Source of the DNA: Solimonas sp. K1W22B-7
GTDB lineage: Bacteria > Pseudomonadota > Gammaproteobacteria > Nevskiales > Nevskiaceae
Reading direction: 5' to 3'
DNA: 64,000 nt
Assembly (NCBI RefSeq): GCF_003428335.1
Contig: NZ_CP031704.1
Location: forward strand, 1,922,001-1,986,000
Every line of letters begins with the position of its first letter. The first letter of the stretch is position 1. Shown piece after piece: positions 51,284 to 63,999 of this stretch. A program made the translations under genes and the position numbers. The notes under the pieces were generated by a model. That model had not been told where the DNA came from. It did no database searches and saw nothing but the letters and a program-made list of their open reading frames with translations.

Positions 51284-52349
51284 GGCCTTCCGCCAGTTCC
51301 TCGCGACGGCGGCTCGACGGCCACAGGCCGGCGGGGCGGAACAGCATGACCACGATCAGCGCCATTCCGAACAGCAGCATGCGCAGGTTTTCCGGGTCTA
51401 CCACCATGCGGCCGAACAGGCTGCGCTGCAGCGGGTTGATGATGTCGCGCAGGAACTCCGGGGCGATGGTCAGCAGCACCGCGCCGAGGAGCACGCCGGG
51501 GATGTGGCCCATGCCGCCCAGCACCACCATGCACACCACCATCACCGATTCCATCAGGGTGAAGGACTCGGGGCTGACGAAGCCCTGGAAGGCGGCGAAC
51601 AGGCCGCCGGCGATGCCGCCGAAACTGGCGCCCATGGCAAAGGCCAGCAGCTTGACGTTGCGCGTGTTGATGCCCATGGCCTGCGCCGCGATCTCGTCCT
51701 CGCGGATCGCCACCCAGGCACGACCGATGCGCGAGTTCTCCAGGCGCATGCAGACGAAGATGGTCAGCAGGGCCAGGGCCAGGAACAGGTAGTAGTAGGC
51801 GTAGTCGCCGCTGTAGCGCGTGCCGAACAGCGTGAAGCCGCTCTCCAGGCGGTAGCCGAACAGCGAGACGCCGTCGATCAGGTTGATGCCCTGCGGCCCA
51901 TTGGTGATGTTCACCGGCCGGTCGAGGTTGTTCATGAACAGGCGCACGATCTCGCCGAAGCCCAGCGTCACGATCGCCAGGTAGTCGCCGCGCAGGCGCA
52001 GCGTCGGAGCACCCAGCGTGGCGCCGGCCAGGCAGGCCAGCAGGCCGCCGAACGGCAGGATGATCCAGGCCGAGACATGCCAGTCGAAGTGCGGCGAGGC
52101 CAGGATCGCGAAGAGGTAGGCGCCCACGGCGTAGAAGGCGATGTAGCCCAGGTCGAGCAGGCCGGCGTAGCCGACCACGATGTTCAGGCCCAGCGCCAGC
52201 ATCGCGTACAGCAGCACGAAGTCGAGGATGCGCACCCAGGAGTTGCCGAAGCCCAGGCCCATCAGGAAGGGCGCGGCCAGCAGGGCCAGCGCCACGCCGA
52301 GGTAGCCGAGCCAGACCTTCGGTGGAATTTTCGCGCTTGCGGTTCCCAC
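51276..52349 (-). CDS. livM: Branched-chain amino acid ABC transporter permease LivM
   Basis: This 357-residue inner-membrane permease has multiple hydrophobic helices and the LivM/LivH-type segment GINTRNVKLLAFAMGASFGGIAGGLFA that couples to the ATPases. LNIVVGYAGLLDLGYIAFYAVGAY is characteristic near the N-terminus. The start is GTG directly after the livH stop (TAAGTG). It works as the partner of LivH in the membrane channel. Confidence 0.93.
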
Positions 52350-53279
52350 TTAGGGACGCTCCGAGACGCGTTCGCCCATCAGGCCGGAGGGGCGGAACAC
52401 CAGCACCAGGATCAGCACCATGAAGGCGAACACGTCCTGGTACTGGCTGCCGAGGTAACCGCCGGTGAGGTCGCCGATGTAGCCGGCGCCCAGGCTCTCG
52501 ATGACGCCCAGCAGCAGGCCGCCGATCACCGCGCCGCCGAGGTTGCCGATGCCGCCCAGCACCGCCGCGGAGAAGGCCTTGAGACCCAGCAGGAAGCCCA
52601 TGTAGGCGTGCGCCTGGCCGTAGTTGGCCGAGACCATCACGCCCGCCACCGAGCCCAGGCAGGAGCCGAGGATGAAGGTCATGGAGATGACGTGATTGAC
52701 GTTGACGCCCATCAGCGAAGCCACCTGCGGGCTCTGCGCGGTGGCGCGCATGGCGCGGCCCAGCTTCGTGCGGTTCACCAGCAGCATCAGGCCGCCCATG
52801 ATCGCGGCGGCCAGCACCACGATCAGGATCTGCAGCGAGGTGATGGAGGCGCCGAGGAACTTGTGCGGCTCGCCCGGCAGGATCGCGGGGAAGGCCACGT
52901 ACTGGCGGCCCCAGATCATCATCGCCAGGTTCTGCAGCACGATGGACACGCCGATGGCGGTGATCAGCGGTGCCAGGCGCGGGGCGTTGCGCAGCGGCCG
53001 GTAGGCCACACGCTCGATGGTGAAGCCCAGGGCCGCGCAGGCCGGGATCGCCATCAGCAGGCTCAGGCCCACCAGCACCAGGCCGGGCAGGTCCAGGCCC
53101 TGGCCCAGCAGCAGGTTCAGGCAGGTGATGGTGATCATGGCGCCGATCATCACGATCTCGCCGTGGGCGAAATTGATCAGGCCGAGGATGCCGTAGACCA
53201 TGGTGTAGCCCAGCGCGATCAGGGCGTAGATGCTGCCCAGGATCAGGCCATTGATGAGCTGCTGTACCAGAATGTCCAA
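52350..53279 (-). CDS. livH: Branched-chain amino acid ABC transporter permease LivH
   Basis: This 309-residue permease has about eight membrane helices. The N-terminal ILVQQLINGLILGSIYALIA and GLINFAHGEIVMIGA are LivH signatures, and GLKAFSAAVLGGIGNLGGA lies near the C-terminus. The start is TTG (complement ending at 53279) with AGGAAAG upstream; the longer frame to 53483 runs through repeat sequences and is rejected. The gap to the binding-protein gene holds palindromic repeats. Confidence 0.93.
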   Translation of the reverse strand: MDILVQQLINGLILGSIYALIALGYTMVYGILGLINFAHGEIVMIGAMITITCLNLLLGQGLDLPGLVLVGLSLLMAIPACAALGFTIERVAYRPLRNAPRLAPLITAIGVSIVLQNLAMMIWGRQYVAFPAILPGEPHKFLGASITSLQILIVVLAAAIMGGLMLLVNRTKLGRAMRATAQSPQVASLMGVNVNHVISMTFILGSCLGSVAGVMVSANYGQAHAYMGFLLGLKAFSAAVLGGIGNLGGAVIGGLLLGVIESLGAGYIGDLTGGYLGSQYQDVFAFMVLILVLVFRPSGLMGERVSERP

Positions 53280-53411
53280 GCGGCTTTCCTGCGAGTGGAA
53301 CCGGCGGTCAGGCTTGTGCTGTACCGGCCGGAGTGCGAAGGCGGGGGAGACGCGCAGGTTACGCAGGATTCGGGCCAGACTCAACGAGTTGCGCGACCGG
53401 CATTTGCATTC

Positions 53412-53435
53412 CCCTCTCCCGCTTGCGGGAGAGGG
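53412..53435. repeat. Palindromic repeat CCCTCTCCCGC / GCGGGAGAGGG, copy 2
   Basis: An 11-bp perfect stem with a 2-nt loop is followed by GGTGGCCGAAGGCCGGCGAGGGG. It is related to copies at 2823-2845 and 53565-53590. Confidence 0.8.
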
Positions 53436-53495
53436 TGGCCGAAGGCCGGCGAGGGGATGGACCCCCGAGGTAGGGCAACGCATGGAGCAGTTGCC

Positions 53496-53560
53496 GGGAG
53501 AGGGTTTCTGTAATGCGTGGATTCACTGGCCGTTCCACAGTTTTACAGAAACCCTCTCCC
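53496..53560. repeat. 18-bp perfect inverted repeat
   Basis: GGGAGAGGGTTTCTGTAA (53496-53513) and its exact complement (53543-53560) enclose 29 bases. It adjoins two CCCTCTCCC-type palindromes in the 316-base gap between livH and the binding-protein gene, which otherwise holds no gene. Folded RNA could attenuate read-through into livH. Confidence 0.85.
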
Positions 53561-53564
53561 CCAA

Positions 53565-53590
53565 CCCCTCTCCCGCAGGCGGGAGAGGGG
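53565..53590. repeat. Palindromic repeat CCCCTCTCCCGC / GCGGGAGAGGGG, copy 3
   Basis: A 12-bp perfect stem with a 2-nt loop ends 5 bases before the stop of the binding-protein gene. It may serve as a transcription terminator or mRNA 3'-end stabiliser. Confidence 0.8.
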
Positions 53591-53595
53591 AGGAA

Positions 53596-54795
53596 TCAGG
53601 GAGCAGGAGCAGCCGCATCCGGTGCGCTGCCGATGGTCTTGACCATCTTCCAGTCACCGCCTTCCACGCGGTAGACCGTGATGGCACCGCCGGTGAGGTC
53701 GCCGCGGGCGTCGAAGGCGATGCGGGCGGTCACGCCGTCGTGCAGGGTCTTGCCCATCTCGGGCAGGAATTTGGCCGACTCCACCGAGCCGGCGCGCTTC
53801 ATCGCCTCGGCGATCACCATCACGGCGTCGTAGCAGTAGGGGGCGTAGAGCTGGATCGTGCCGTACTTCGACTCGAAGCGCTGCTTGAACTCCGGGCCCT
53901 TGGGCATGGCTTCCAGGGGCACGCCGGGCAGGGAGGCGGTGGCGCCCTCGGCGGCCGCGCCGGCCAGCTTCAGGAATTCGGCGGTGTGCACGCCGTCGCC
54001 GCCGAGGAATCTGGCGGTCAGGCCCAGGGTCTTCATCTGGCGCGTCATCGGTGCGCCCTGGCCGTCCATGCCGCCGTAGAACAGCAGGTCGGGACCCACG
54101 CCCTTGATCTTGGTCAGGATGGCGGTGAAGTCGGAGGCCTTGTCGTTGGTGAACTCACGCACCACCACGTTGCCGCCGGCGGCCTTCACGGCCTTCTCGA
54201 ACTCGTCGGCCAGGCCCTGGCCGTAGGCCGAGCGGTCGTCGATGATGGCGATCTTCTTCGACCCCATGTCCTTCACCGCGAACTCGCCCAGCACCTTGCC
54301 CTGCTGCACGTCGTTGGCCATCACGCGGAAGGCGCCGGCGTAGCCCTGCTGGGTGTACTTGGGATTGGTGGCCGAGGGCGAGACCTCGACGATGCCGGCG
54401 TCGTTGTAGATGCGCGAGGCCGGGATCGTGGTGCCGGAGTTGAGGTGGCCGATGATCACGTTGACCTGGTCGTCGACAAACTTCTTGGCCACGGTGGTGG
54501 CCACGCGCGGGTCGGCCTGGTCGTCTTCCGACAGCAGTTCGAAGTGGACCTTTTTACCGCCGATCTCGAAGCCCTTGCCGTTGAGCTCGTCGATCGCCAG
54601 GCGCACGCCGTTCTCGTTGTCCTTGCCCAGGTGGGCCTGCGGGCCGGTCAGCGGCGAGGCATGGCCGACCTTGACCACCAGGGCGCCGTCGGCGGCCTTG
54701 GGCGCGGCGCCGGAGGCGGTGGCGCCTTCCTTCTTGCCGCAGCCGGAGACGGCCAGGGCGGCGGCGAGAACGGCGAGGGGCAGCAGCTTCTTCAT
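53596..54795 (-). CDS. Branched-chain amino acid ABC transporter binding lipoprotein (LivK-like)
   Basis: This 399-residue periplasmic-binding-protein type I has the signal peptide MKKLLPLAVLAAALAVSGC with a lipobox, so it is probably tethered rather than free. The lobes start VVKVGHASPLTGPQAHLGKD and include VIIGHLNSGTTIPASRIY, typical of LivJ/LivK. I chose the ATG with complement ending at 54795 (AGGA 9 bases upstream) over one three codons earlier. It lies upstream of livHMGF and is presumably part of the same system. Confidence 0.9.
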   Translation of the reverse strand: MKKLLPLAVLAAALAVSGCGKKEGATASGAAPKAADGALVVKVGHASPLTGPQAHLGKDNENGVRLAIDELNGKGFEIGGKKVHFELLSEDDQADPRVATTVAKKFVDDQVNVIIGHLNSGTTIPASRIYNDAGIVEVSPSATNPKYTQQGYAGAFRVMANDVQQGKVLGEFAVKDMGSKKIAIIDDRSAYGQGLADEFEKAVKAAGGNVVVREFTNDKASDFTAILTKIKGVGPDLLFYGGMDGQGAPMTRQMKTLGLTARFLGGDGVHTAEFLKLAGAAAEGATASLPGVPLEAMPKGPEFKQRFESKYGTIQLYAPYCYDAVMVIAEAMKRAGSVESAKFLPEMGKTLHDGVTARIAFDARGDLTGGAITVYRVEGGDWKMVKTIGSAPDAAAPAP

Positions 54796-54820
54796 GTCGC
54801 GCATTCCTGGAAGGGATTAC

Positions 54821-56257
54821 TTACGGGCGGGCAAGGAGGAACAGCGGCTCGGGATAGACGCCCATCGCCAGCATCGCCAGCATCGCCAGCAGCAGCATGA
54901 CACCGCCGGCGGACTGCGCCCAGCCCATCGACTCGCTGACGCGCTCATAGCCGGCCATCGGCTCGAACAGCGCGCTGATGACGCGCAGGTAGTAGTAGAT
55001 GCCGATGGCGCTGCCCAGCACGATGCCGCTCACCATCAGCCACAGCTGCGACTCGACGCCCACCGCGATCGCGGCGAACTTGCCGATGAAGCCGGCGGTC
55101 AGCGGGATGCCGGCCAGCGACAGCATCATCGCGGTGAAGATCGACACGACGTAGGGGCGCTGCCAGAACATGCCGCGGTACTCGGACAGCGTCTCGCGGT
55201 CGCGGTCGCCGGCCGGGCTGGACACCAGCGCGATCACGCCGAACACGCCCAGCGAGGTGATCAGGTAGGTCGCCATGTAGACGCCGGCGGCTTCCAGCGA
55301 GCGGTTGCCCGGCGCCACCAGCACGATCAGCAGGAAGCCGAAATGGGCGATCGACGAGTAGGCCAGCAGGCGCTTGAGGTTGTCCTGGCGCAGGGCCAGC
55401 AGGCTGCCGACGATCATCGAGGCCAGGGCCAGGATCACCAGCGCCTTGACCACCAGCGGCGAGGCGGAGCCGCCGCCGGAGTGGAACAGGCGCAGCGCCG
55501 CGGCCAGCACGCCGGCCTTGACCACGGTGGCGAGATAGGCGGTCACCGGTGCCGGCGCCGCCTCGTAGACGTCGGGCGTCCACTGGTGGAAGGGCACGAT
55601 CGACAGCTTGAACGACAGGCCGGCCAGCACCATCGCCGCACCCGCCAGCACCAGCGGCTGGCCGACGTCGGCGCGTACCAGCACCTGGGCCAGGGAAGGC
55701 AGGTCCAGGGCGCCGGTGGCGGCGTAGATCAGGGCGATGCCGAACAGCAGGGTGGCCGAGGCGCCGGCCGACAGCACCAGGTACTTGGCGCCGCCCTCGA
55801 CCGCGCGGCGGTCGGAGACGGCGTAGGCCACGCCCGCCACCATCGGCAGGCTCAGCAGTTCCAGGCCGATCAGCAGGGTCGCGGCATGGTTGGCGCTGGC
55901 CAGCGTCATGCCGCCCAGCGCGCCGAGCAGGATCAGCAGGTAGATTTCCTCGCGGTCGCGCTTGTAGCCCTCGAAGTAGGCGTGGCACAGCGTCATCACG
56001 CCCAGCGTCGCCACCAGCACCATCGCCATGTAGAAGCTGGCCATGCCGTCCACCACCATCAGCGGCGTGACGTTCACCGCGCCGGCGCCGGCGGTCCAGG
56101 TCGGCAGCAGCGACAGCAGGGTCAGGTTCAGGCCGATCACCGACAACGCGGCGGTGAGGCGGTGGTGGCGGCGCACGGCGATCGCCAGCATCACCACGAC
56201 GATGGTCGCGGAAATGACGAAGAACGGCAGCAGCGCGGTCAGTTGCAGGGCAGTCAT
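54821..56257 (-). CDS. nuoN: NADH-quinone oxidoreductase subunit N
   Basis: This 478-residue proton-pumping antiporter-like subunit of complex I has about 14 membrane helices. SFKLSIVPFHQWTPDVYEAAPAPVTAYLATVVKAG is present in the discontinuous-helix region with the conserved Lys, and RLLAYSSIAHFGFLL further on. The ATG overlaps nuoM as ATGA. It is the last gene of the nuo operon, with 25 bases to the LivK-like gene. Confidence 0.96.
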   Translation of the reverse strand: MTALQLTALLPFFVISATIVVVMLAIAVRRHHRLTAALSVIGLNLTLLSLLPTWTAGAGAVNVTPLMVVDGMASFYMAMVLVATLGVMTLCHAYFEGYKRDREEIYLLILLGALGGMTLASANHAATLLIGLELLSLPMVAGVAYAVSDRRAVEGGAKYLVLSAGASATLLFGIALIYAATGALDLPSLAQVLVRADVGQPLVLAGAAMVLAGLSFKLSIVPFHQWTPDVYEAAPAPVTAYLATVVKAGVLAAALRLFHSGGGSASPLVVKALVILALASMIVGSLLALRQDNLKRLLAYSSIAHFGFLLIVLVAPGNRSLEAAGVYMATYLITSLGVFGVIALVSSPAGDRDRETLSEYRGMFWQRPYVVSIFTAMMLSLAGIPLTAGFIGKFAAIAVGVESQLWLMVSGIVLGSAIGIYYYLRVISALFEPMAGYERVSESMGWAQSAGGVMLLLAMLAMLAMGVYPEPLFLLARP

Positions 56258-57798
56258 GGCGTGGTCGCTCCGCTGGCCGCGGTGCCGGAGTAGATGAGGT
56301 GCACCGCCTGGATGGGCGCGTGGGCGGCGTCGATCACCGGCTGGGGGTAGAGACCCAGGCCCAGCAGCAGCAGCATCAGCACCAGCATCATCGCCAGTTC
56401 GCGCGAATTGAGGTCTTCCAGCTTGCCCTCTTCGCGCGGCGCGCCGTGGAAGGCCTTCTGCACCACGATCAGCGAGTAGACCGCGGCCAGGATCAGGCCG
56501 GAGGAGGCGACCACCGCGATCAGCGGCGCCACCGGGAAGGTCCCCAGCAGGATCAGGAACTCGCCGACGAAGTTGCCCAGGCCCGGCAGGCCCAGCGAGG
56601 CGGCCGAGAAGAACAGCATGATCGGCGGCAGGTAGGGGAAGCGCGACCACAGGCCGCCCATCTGGCGCAGGTCGCGGGTATGCAGGCGCTCGTACAGTTC
56701 GCCGCAGAGGATGAACAGCGCGCCCGCCGACAGGCCGTGGGCGATCATCTGCACCACCACGCCCTGCAGGGCCTGCTCGGTGCCGGCATAGATGCCGATG
56801 ATGACGAAGCCCATGTGCGACACGCTGGTGTAGGCGATCAGGCGCTTGATGTCGGTCTGCGAGAACGCCACCACCGCGCCGTAGATCACACCGAAGGCCC
56901 CCAGCCCCATGGCGATCGGCGCGAAGTCGCGCGAGGCCTCGGGGAAGTAGGGGATGCCGAAGCGCAGCAGGCCGTAGGCCGCGGTCTTCAGCAGGATGCC
57001 CGCCAGGTCCACCGAGCCGGCGGTGGGGGCCTGCGAGTGCGCGTCGGGCAGCCAGGTGTGCAGCGGCACGATCGGCGTCTTCACCGCGAAGGCGATGAAG
57101 AAGCCGAGCATCAGCAGCCAGGCCATGTCCTTGCTCATCGGGGTGTTGAGCAGGTCGTGGTAGTCGAAGCTGATCACGCCGGTGGCCTGGTGGTGCAGGA
57201 ACACCATCCCCAGGATCGACAGCAGCATCAGGAAGCCCGAGGCCTGGGTGAAGATGAAGAACTTCACCGCCGCGTAGGTCCGACCCTTGCCGCCGGGGAT
57301 GTTGTGTCCCCACAGCGCGATCAGGAAGTACATCGGCACCAGCATCATTTCCCAGAAGAAGAAGAACAGGAACATGTCCAGCGCGAGGAACACGCCGACC
57401 ACACCGCCGAGGTTCCACAGCAGGTTGAGATGGAAGAAGCCGACGTATTTGTCGATTTCACGCCAGGAGCAGATCACCGCCATCAGGCCGAGCAGGTTGG
57501 TCAGCACCACCAGCAGCAGCGACAGGCCGTCCAGGCCCAGGTGCACGCTGATGCCCAGGCTCGGGATCCAGGCGGCACGGAATTCGACGGACCATTGCGG
57601 CGCCGCGCCGGCCGCGGCCTGGAAGCCGGTGCCGGTGACGGAGTAGTCGCCGGTGGCCCACAGCCACAGCGAGATCGTCAGCGACAGCAGCATCGTCAGC
57701 AGGGCGATCCAGCGAGGGATGCCGAGCGACCAGCGCTCGGACTGCCAGCTCAGCAGGCCGCCGATGAAGGGGATCAGGATCAGCCAGACCAGAACCAT
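56254..57798 (-). CDS. nuoM: NADH-quinone oxidoreductase subunit M
   Basis: This 514-residue antiporter-like complex I subunit shows [18 protein letters not shown] with the key Glu, [27 protein letters not shown], and [14 protein letters not shown], all conserved in NuoM. The length matches E. coli NuoM. It overlaps nuoN by four bases. Confidence 0.97.
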   Translation of the reverse strand: MVLVWLILIPFIGGLLSWQSERWSLGIPRWIALLTMLLSLTISLWLWATGDYSVTGTGFQAAAGAAPQWSVEFRAAWIPSLGISVHLGLDGLSLLLVVLTNLLGLMAVICSWREIDKYVGFFHLNLLWNLGGVVGVFLALDMFLFFFFWEMMLVPMYFLIALWGHNIPGGKGRTYAAVKFFIFTQASGFLMLLSILGMVFLHHQATGVISFDYHDLLNTPMSKDMAWLLMLGFFIAFAVKTPIVPLHTWLPDAHSQAPTAGSVDLAGILLKTAAYGLLRFGIPYFPEASRDFAPIAMGLGAFGVIYGAVVAFSQTDIKRLIAYTSVSHMGFVIIGIYAGTEQALQGVVVQMIAHGLSAGALFILCGELYERLHTRDLRQMGGLWSRFPYLPPIMLFFSAASLGLPGLGNFVGEFLILLGTFPVAPLIAVVASSGLILAAVYSLIVVQKAFHGAPREEGKLEDLNSRELAMMLVLMLLLLGLGLYPQPVIDAAHAPIQAVHLIYSGTAASGATTP

Positions 57799-57821
57799 TG
57801 CGGTCGTTCCCTATGTCCGAA

Positions 57822-59678
<1,857 letters not shown>

Positions 59679-59681
59679 TGC

Positions 59682-59996
59682 TTATCCCTTCATCTGGCTG
59701 GCGGCGTCGACGTCCAGCGTGCCGAAGCGCTTGTACAGCTGGATCACCAGCGCCAGGCCGACACAGGCCTCGGCGGCGGCGAGCGTCAGCACCAGGATGA
59801 ACATGATCTGGCCGTCGGCCGCGCCCCAGCGGCTGCCGGCGGTGACGAAGGCCAGGCCGGTGGCGTTCATCATCACTTCGATCGACATCAGCATGAAGAT
59901 GATGTTGCGGCGCAGGACCAGGCCGCAGAGGCCCAGCGCGAACAGCGTCGCGGCGAGCAGGAGCGCGTGCTCCATCGGGATGGCGTGGGGCGTCAT
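59682..59996 (-). CDS. nuoK: NADH-quinone oxidoreductase subunit K
   Basis: This 104-residue, three-helix subunit has the conserved Glu-containing segments [22 protein letters not shown] and [19 protein letters not shown] used in proton transfer. ATG with complement ending at 59996 overlaps the nuoJ stop as ATGA; an internal ATG seven codons later is the alternative start. Confidence 0.96.
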   Translation of the reverse strand: MTPHAIPMEHALLLAATLFALGLCGLVLRRNIIFMLMSIEVMMNATGLAFVTAGSRWGAADGQIMFILVLTLAAAEACVGLALVIQLYKRFGTLDVDAASQMKG

Positions 59997-60487
59997 TGTT
60001 CGGATTTGCCCAGGTGGTAGGCGGCGACCAGGCCGGCCAGCAGCAGCATCGAGGCCAGCTCGACCGCCAGCAGGTAGGGGCCGTAGAGGACGATGCCGAC
60101 CGTCTTGGCGTCCACCAGCGTGAGGCCGGCATCGGTCAGGTGATGGTCCGGCAGGATCACGCGGCCCAGCAGGTACAGCAGCACCGTGGCCAGGATCGCG
60201 GGGCCGGCGGCGGCCATCGGCGACAGCCAGATGCGTTCCTGCTCGACCGTGCGGCGGCCGAGGTTGAGCATCATCACCACGAACACGAACAGCACCAGGA
60301 TGGCGCCGGCGTAGACGATCACCTGCAGCACGCCGGCGAACGGCGCGCCCAGCGTGAAGAAGGTGGTGGCCACCGCCAGCAGCGACAGCACGAGATACAG
60401 CAGGGCATGCACCGGGTTCGGGCTGGTCACGACCATGGCGGTCGAGAACAGCGCAATCGCGGCAGCGACGTAGAACAGGATTTCCAT
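59993..60487 (-). CDS. nuoJ: NADH-quinone oxidoreductase subunit J
   Basis: This 164-residue membrane subunit has five predicted helices. [53 protein letters not shown] is the conserved core, including the pi-bulge helix. It overlaps nuoK by 4 bases and lies 17 bases after nuoI. Confidence 0.96.
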   Translation of the reverse strand: MEILFYVAAAIALFSTAMVVTSPNPVHALLYLVLSLLAVATTFFTLGAPFAGVLQVIVYAGAILVLFVFVVMMLNLGRRTVEQERIWLSPMAAAGPAILATVLLYLLGRVILPDHHLTDAGLTLVDAKTVGIVLYGPYLLAVELASMLLLAGLVAAYHLGKSEQ

Positions 60488-60504
60488 TGCGGTCCTTGGA
60501 TCCT

Positions 60505-61050
60505 TTAGGGCAACAGGCCCTTGACGTCGACCGGGGCGTCTTCGTTCAGCGCCTCGCCCTTGTCCTTGCCCTTGATGGCCATGCCGGCGACCCGGTAGAA
60601 GTTGTAGTCCGGATACTTGCCGGGCCCGCTGATCAGCAGGTGTTCCTTTTCGTAGACCAGGTTCTGGCGGTTGTACTCGCCCATCTCGTAGTCCGGCGTC
60701 AGCTGGATCGCGTTGGTCGGGCAGGCCTCCTCGCAGAGGCCGCAGAAGATGCAGCGCGAGAAGTTGATGCGGAAGAACTCCGGGTACCAGCGCCCGTCTT
60801 CCCGCTCGCCCTTCTGCAGCGAGATGCAGCCCACCGGGCAGGCCACCGCGCAGAGGTTGCAGGCGACGCAGCGCTCTTCGCCGTCCGGATCGCGCGTCAG
60901 CACGATGCGGCCGCGGTAGCGCGGCGGGATGTAGGGCTTCACCTCGGGGTAGCTGATGGTGTCGCGCGGGCGCCAGCTGTGGGAGAAGATCATCCCGATG
61001 CTGCGGAACTGCGTGTAGATACCGTGCAGCACGGCCTTGAGCTGGGACAT
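60505..61050 (-). CDS. nuoI: NADH-quinone oxidoreductase subunit I
   Basis: This 181-residue peripheral subunit binds two [4Fe-4S] clusters through [12 protein letters not shown] and [12 protein letters not shown]. These are N6a and N6b, which pass electrons toward the quinone site. ATG with complement ending at 61050; a longer open frame upstream overlaps nuoH and is not used. It lies 2 bases after the nuoH stop. Confidence 0.97.
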   Translation of the reverse strand: MSQLKAVLHGIYTQFRSIGMIFSHSWRPRDTISYPEVKPYIPPRYRGRIVLTRDPDGEERCVACNLCAVACPVGCISLQKGEREDGRWYPEFFRINFSRCIFCGLCEEACPTNAIQLTPDYEMGEYNRQNLVYEKEHLLISGPGKYPDYNFYRVAGMAIKGKDKGEALNEDAPVDVKGLLP

Positions 61051-61052
61051 GT

Positions 61053-62054
61053 CTAGGCTCCCTGGCCCTGCCACAGCACGACGGCCGCGGTCACGAGCAG
61101 GTTGATCAGCGACAGCGGCAGGCACACCTTCCAGGCCGCCGACATCATGTGGTCGTAGCGCGGGCGCGGCAGCGCGGCGCGCAGCAGGATGAAGCTGGAC
61201 ATGAACAGCAGGCACTTGATGGCGAACCAGACGAAGGGAATCCTGTCGGTCCAGAACGGGCCTTCCCAGCCGCCGAAGAACAGCGCCACCGTCAGGCCCG
61301 AGACCATGACGATGCCGACGTACTCGCCGACGAAGAACATGCCGAACTTCATGCCCGAGTACTCGGTGTGGTAGCCGGCCGCCAGTTCCGACTCCGCCTC
61401 GGGCAGGTCGAAGGGCGTGCGGTGCGTCACCGCGATGCCGGCCAGGGCCCAGACCCAGAAGCCGAAGAACTGCGGGATGATGTTCCAGTAGCCGGCCTGC
61501 TGGTACTCCACGATCTCGCGCAGGTTGAAGGTGCCGGCCTGCATCACGATGCCCATCAGCGACAGGCCCATGAACACTTCATAGGAGATGGTCTGTGCGG
61601 TGGAGCGCAGGCCGCCGAGCAGCGCGTACTTGCTGTTGGAGGCCCAGCCGCCGAGCATCACGGCGTAGACCGCCAGGCCCGCGATGGCGAAGAAGAACAG
61701 CATGCCCAGGTCCGGTGCCGCCACGCCCCAGGTCGGGGTGATGGGCACGAACAGGAAGCCCAGCATCATCATGCTCATCGCGATCAGCGGCGCCAGGATG
61801 AAGGTGAACTTGTCGACGAAGGGCGGCGTCCAGTCTTCCTTGAAGAAGATCTTGATCATGTCCGCGATGACCTGGCCGAGTCCGAAAGGGCCGATGCGGT
61901 TGGGGCCGTAGCGGTCCTGCCACAGCGCCAGCAGGCGGCGCTCCAGCCAGATCATCCAGGCGGCCGACAGCACCAGGCTCAGCAGGATGACCACTGCCTG
62001 GAACATGGCCCAGAGGGCGGCGAGGACGACCGGGGATTTCAGCCATTCCAGCAT
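61053..62054 (-). CDS. nuoH: NADH-quinone oxidoreductase subunit H
   Basis: This 333-residue membrane subunit forms much of the quinone chamber. Conserved stretches are [51 protein letters not shown] and [24 protein letters not shown], which carries the Glu cluster. It starts 4 bases after the nuoG stop. Confidence 0.97.
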   Translation of the reverse strand: MLEWLKSPVVLAALWAMFQAVVILLSLVLSAAWMIWLERRLLALWQDRYGPNRIGPFGLGQVIADMIKIFFKEDWTPPFVDKFTFILAPLIAMSMMMLGFLFVPITPTWGVAAPDLGMLFFFAIAGLAVYAVMLGGWASNSKYALLGGLRSTAQTISYEVFMGLSLMGIVMQAGTFNLREIVEYQQAGYWNIIPQFFGFWVWALAGIAVTHRTPFDLPEAESELAAGYHTEYSGMKFGMFFVGEYVGIVMVSGLTVALFFGGWEGPFWTDRIPFVWFAIKCLLFMSSFILLRAALPRPRYDHMMSAAWKVCLPLSLINLLVTAAVVLWQGQGA

Positions 62055-62058
62055 GCGC

Positions 62059-63999
62059 TCAACCCCCCTTGGTCACGGTGGCACCGCTGCCGGCCTTCAG
62101 CGGCGGTACGCCGGCCAGCCCCACCGGCAGTCCGAGTACGCCGGCCGGCAGGTCCGGGCGGACGCGGGCAGGCAGGCTGAAGGTCTGGCCGTCCAGGGTG
62201 ATGTCGATGCGCTCGGCGTGGTTCACGCCCAGGCGCGCGGCATCGCCGACGCTGATCGCGGCGTAGCTCGCCGGAATGCGTTTCTGGATCGGTTCGGCCA
62301 GCGACGACAGTTCTTCGCTGCCGAAGTGCTGGTACAGCGGCTCGACGCGCAGGACGCCGTTGGGCGCCCATGCTGCGGGCACGGCCGTATAGAAGGGAGG
62401 GCGCGAGGCGCTGGCCTTCAGCAGCTGCACACCCGGGTCGCCGCCGCGCAGGGCGCCGCCGACCTCGGACTGGAACTTGTTCCAGGCCTGCGGGCTGTTC
62501 CAGCCCGGGGCCCAGGCGAAGGGCAGCAGTTCCGGCGGGCGGTCGATGCCCGAGGCGCCGTTGACGCCTTCCATCGAGAACGACAGGGCCGAGTCGGCGT
62601 CCTGCGTCGAGCGCGGCTCGTGCACGAAGATGTTGGCGCGGGCGGCGGTGCGGCCGGACTGGCGCTGGGGGGCGCGCGCGATCTTCATGCCCTTGATGCG
62701 GAAGCTGGCATTCGGCGCGGCGCTGACGATGCCCTTGAGCGCCGGCAGCGCGGCCTCGGCCTGCGCCAGCACGTCGTCGAGGTTCTCGCGGGCGGCGTCG
62801 CCGTTCTGCAGCCGGTCCAGCCAGCGCCAGGATTCGGCGGTGGCGATGCTGCGGTTGTAGTACGCCGGGTCGAAGTTCTGGAAGTAGCGCTGGGCGCGGC
62901 CTTCGTAGTTGACCAGGGTGCCGTCGCCTTCGGCGAAGCTCGCCGCCGGCAGCAGGGCCTGGGCGCGCTGCGCGGTGCGGGTGTCCTGGTGGTCCAGCAC
63001 GATCAGCATGGCCTTGGACAGGGCGGCATCGACCTGGGCGGCCGGCAGGCGCGCATAGAGGTCGTTTTCCACCACCACCAGCACGCTGGGCTCGCTGGCG
63101 GCGCGCGCCAGCATGGTCTCCAGGTCGGCAGCCTCGAACAGGGCCACGCCGATGCTGTTGGCCTCGGGCACGGCCAGGCAGATCTCCGCGGCCGGGTGGC
63201 TGGCCTGCAGGGCCCAGGCGATGTTGGCGGCGGCCTGGATCACGGCGGCGTCGCCGCAGCCGGTGCCGGAGATCACCAGCGGACGCTTGGCGGCCTTGAG
63301 CGTGGCGGCGATGCGCTGCGCCAGTTCGGCGGTCCTGGCGTCGAGGCCGTCGACGGCCGGGCTGCTGCTGTCCAGCGCGTGGGCGATGGCGTAGCCCAGG
63401 CGGGCGAGGTCCGGCGCGGCGGCGCGGTGCGTGGCCGCGGCGATGTCGTCGAAGCGGGTCTTCGCCGGGGTGGCGACGAACACCGGGTTGAGCTGGCGCT
63501 GCGCGATGTCGGCGGAGGAGGCGGCCTGCCAGTCCGGCACCTTCTTCTCGGCGCACAAAGTGTCGGCCTTGCCGCGGGCGGCCTGGCGCAGGGCCAGGGC
63601 GATGCGCGGTGCGGTGGCCAGCACGTCCTCGCCCAGCACCAGCACGGCGTCGGCGTCTTCCATCGACAGCGGCGTGGCGCACTTGGCGGGGCCCTGGCGC
63701 AGCACGTCCAGGCAGAGGCTGACCAGGGCCGCGTCCTGCGCGGTCTGGCCGTTGCTGAAGTTGGCGGCGCCGACCAGCTCGCGCAGGGCGTGGTTGGATT
63801 CGATCGAGGCGCGCGGCGAGCCGATGCCCAGCACCGGCTTGCCGGCCTTGAGCTGCTGGCGGATGAAGTCCAGCGCGTCGCCCGTGTCCATCGCCTCGCG
63901 GCGGCCGTCCTTGGTCACCGCCAGCTGGCGCGGACGGTCCTTGCCGTTGACGTAGCCGTAGCCGAAGCGGCCGCGGTCGCAGAGGAAGTAGCCGTTGAG
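62059..63999 (-). CDS. nuoG: NADH-quinone oxidoreductase subunit G, C-terminal part
   Basis: This is an in-frame fragment of about 646 residues running off the right edge. At the edge it reads [19 protein letters not shown], the NuoG motif just after the iron-sulfur domains, so the N-terminal cluster-binding domains are outside the window. The rest is the molybdopterin-oxidoreductase-like domain without a visible catalytic cofactor role. It is upstream of nuoH in the operon. Confidence 0.95.
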   Translation of the reverse strand, partial: LNGYFLCDRGRFGYGYVNGKDRPRQLAVTKDGRREAMDTGDALDFIRQQLKAGKPVLGIGSPRASIESNHALRELVGAANFSNGQTAQDAALVSLCLDVLRQGPAKCATPLSMEDADAVLVLGEDVLATAPRIALALRQAARGKADTLCAEKKVPDWQAASSADIAQRQLNPVFVATPAKTRFDDIAAATHRAAAPDLARLGYAIAHALDSSSPAVDGLDARTAELAQRIAATLKAAKRPLVISGTGCGDAAVIQAAANIAWALQASHPAAEICLAVPEANSIGVALFEAADLETMLARAASEPSVLVVVENDLYARLPAAQVDAALSKAMLIVLDHQDTRTAQRAQALLPAASFAEGDGTLVNYEGRAQRYFQNFDPAYYNRSIATAESWRWLDRLQNGDAARENLDDVLAQAEAALPALKGIVSAAPNASFRIKGMKIARAPQRQSGRTAARANIFVHEPRSTQDADSALSFSMEGVNGASGIDRPPELLPFAWAPGWNSPQAWNKFQSEVGGALRGGDPGVQLLKASASRPPFYTAVPAAWAPNGVLRVEPLYQHFGSEELSSLAEPIQKRIPASYAAISVGDAARLGVNHAERIDITLDGQTFSLPARVRPDLPAGVLGLPVGLAGVPPLKAGSGATVTKGG

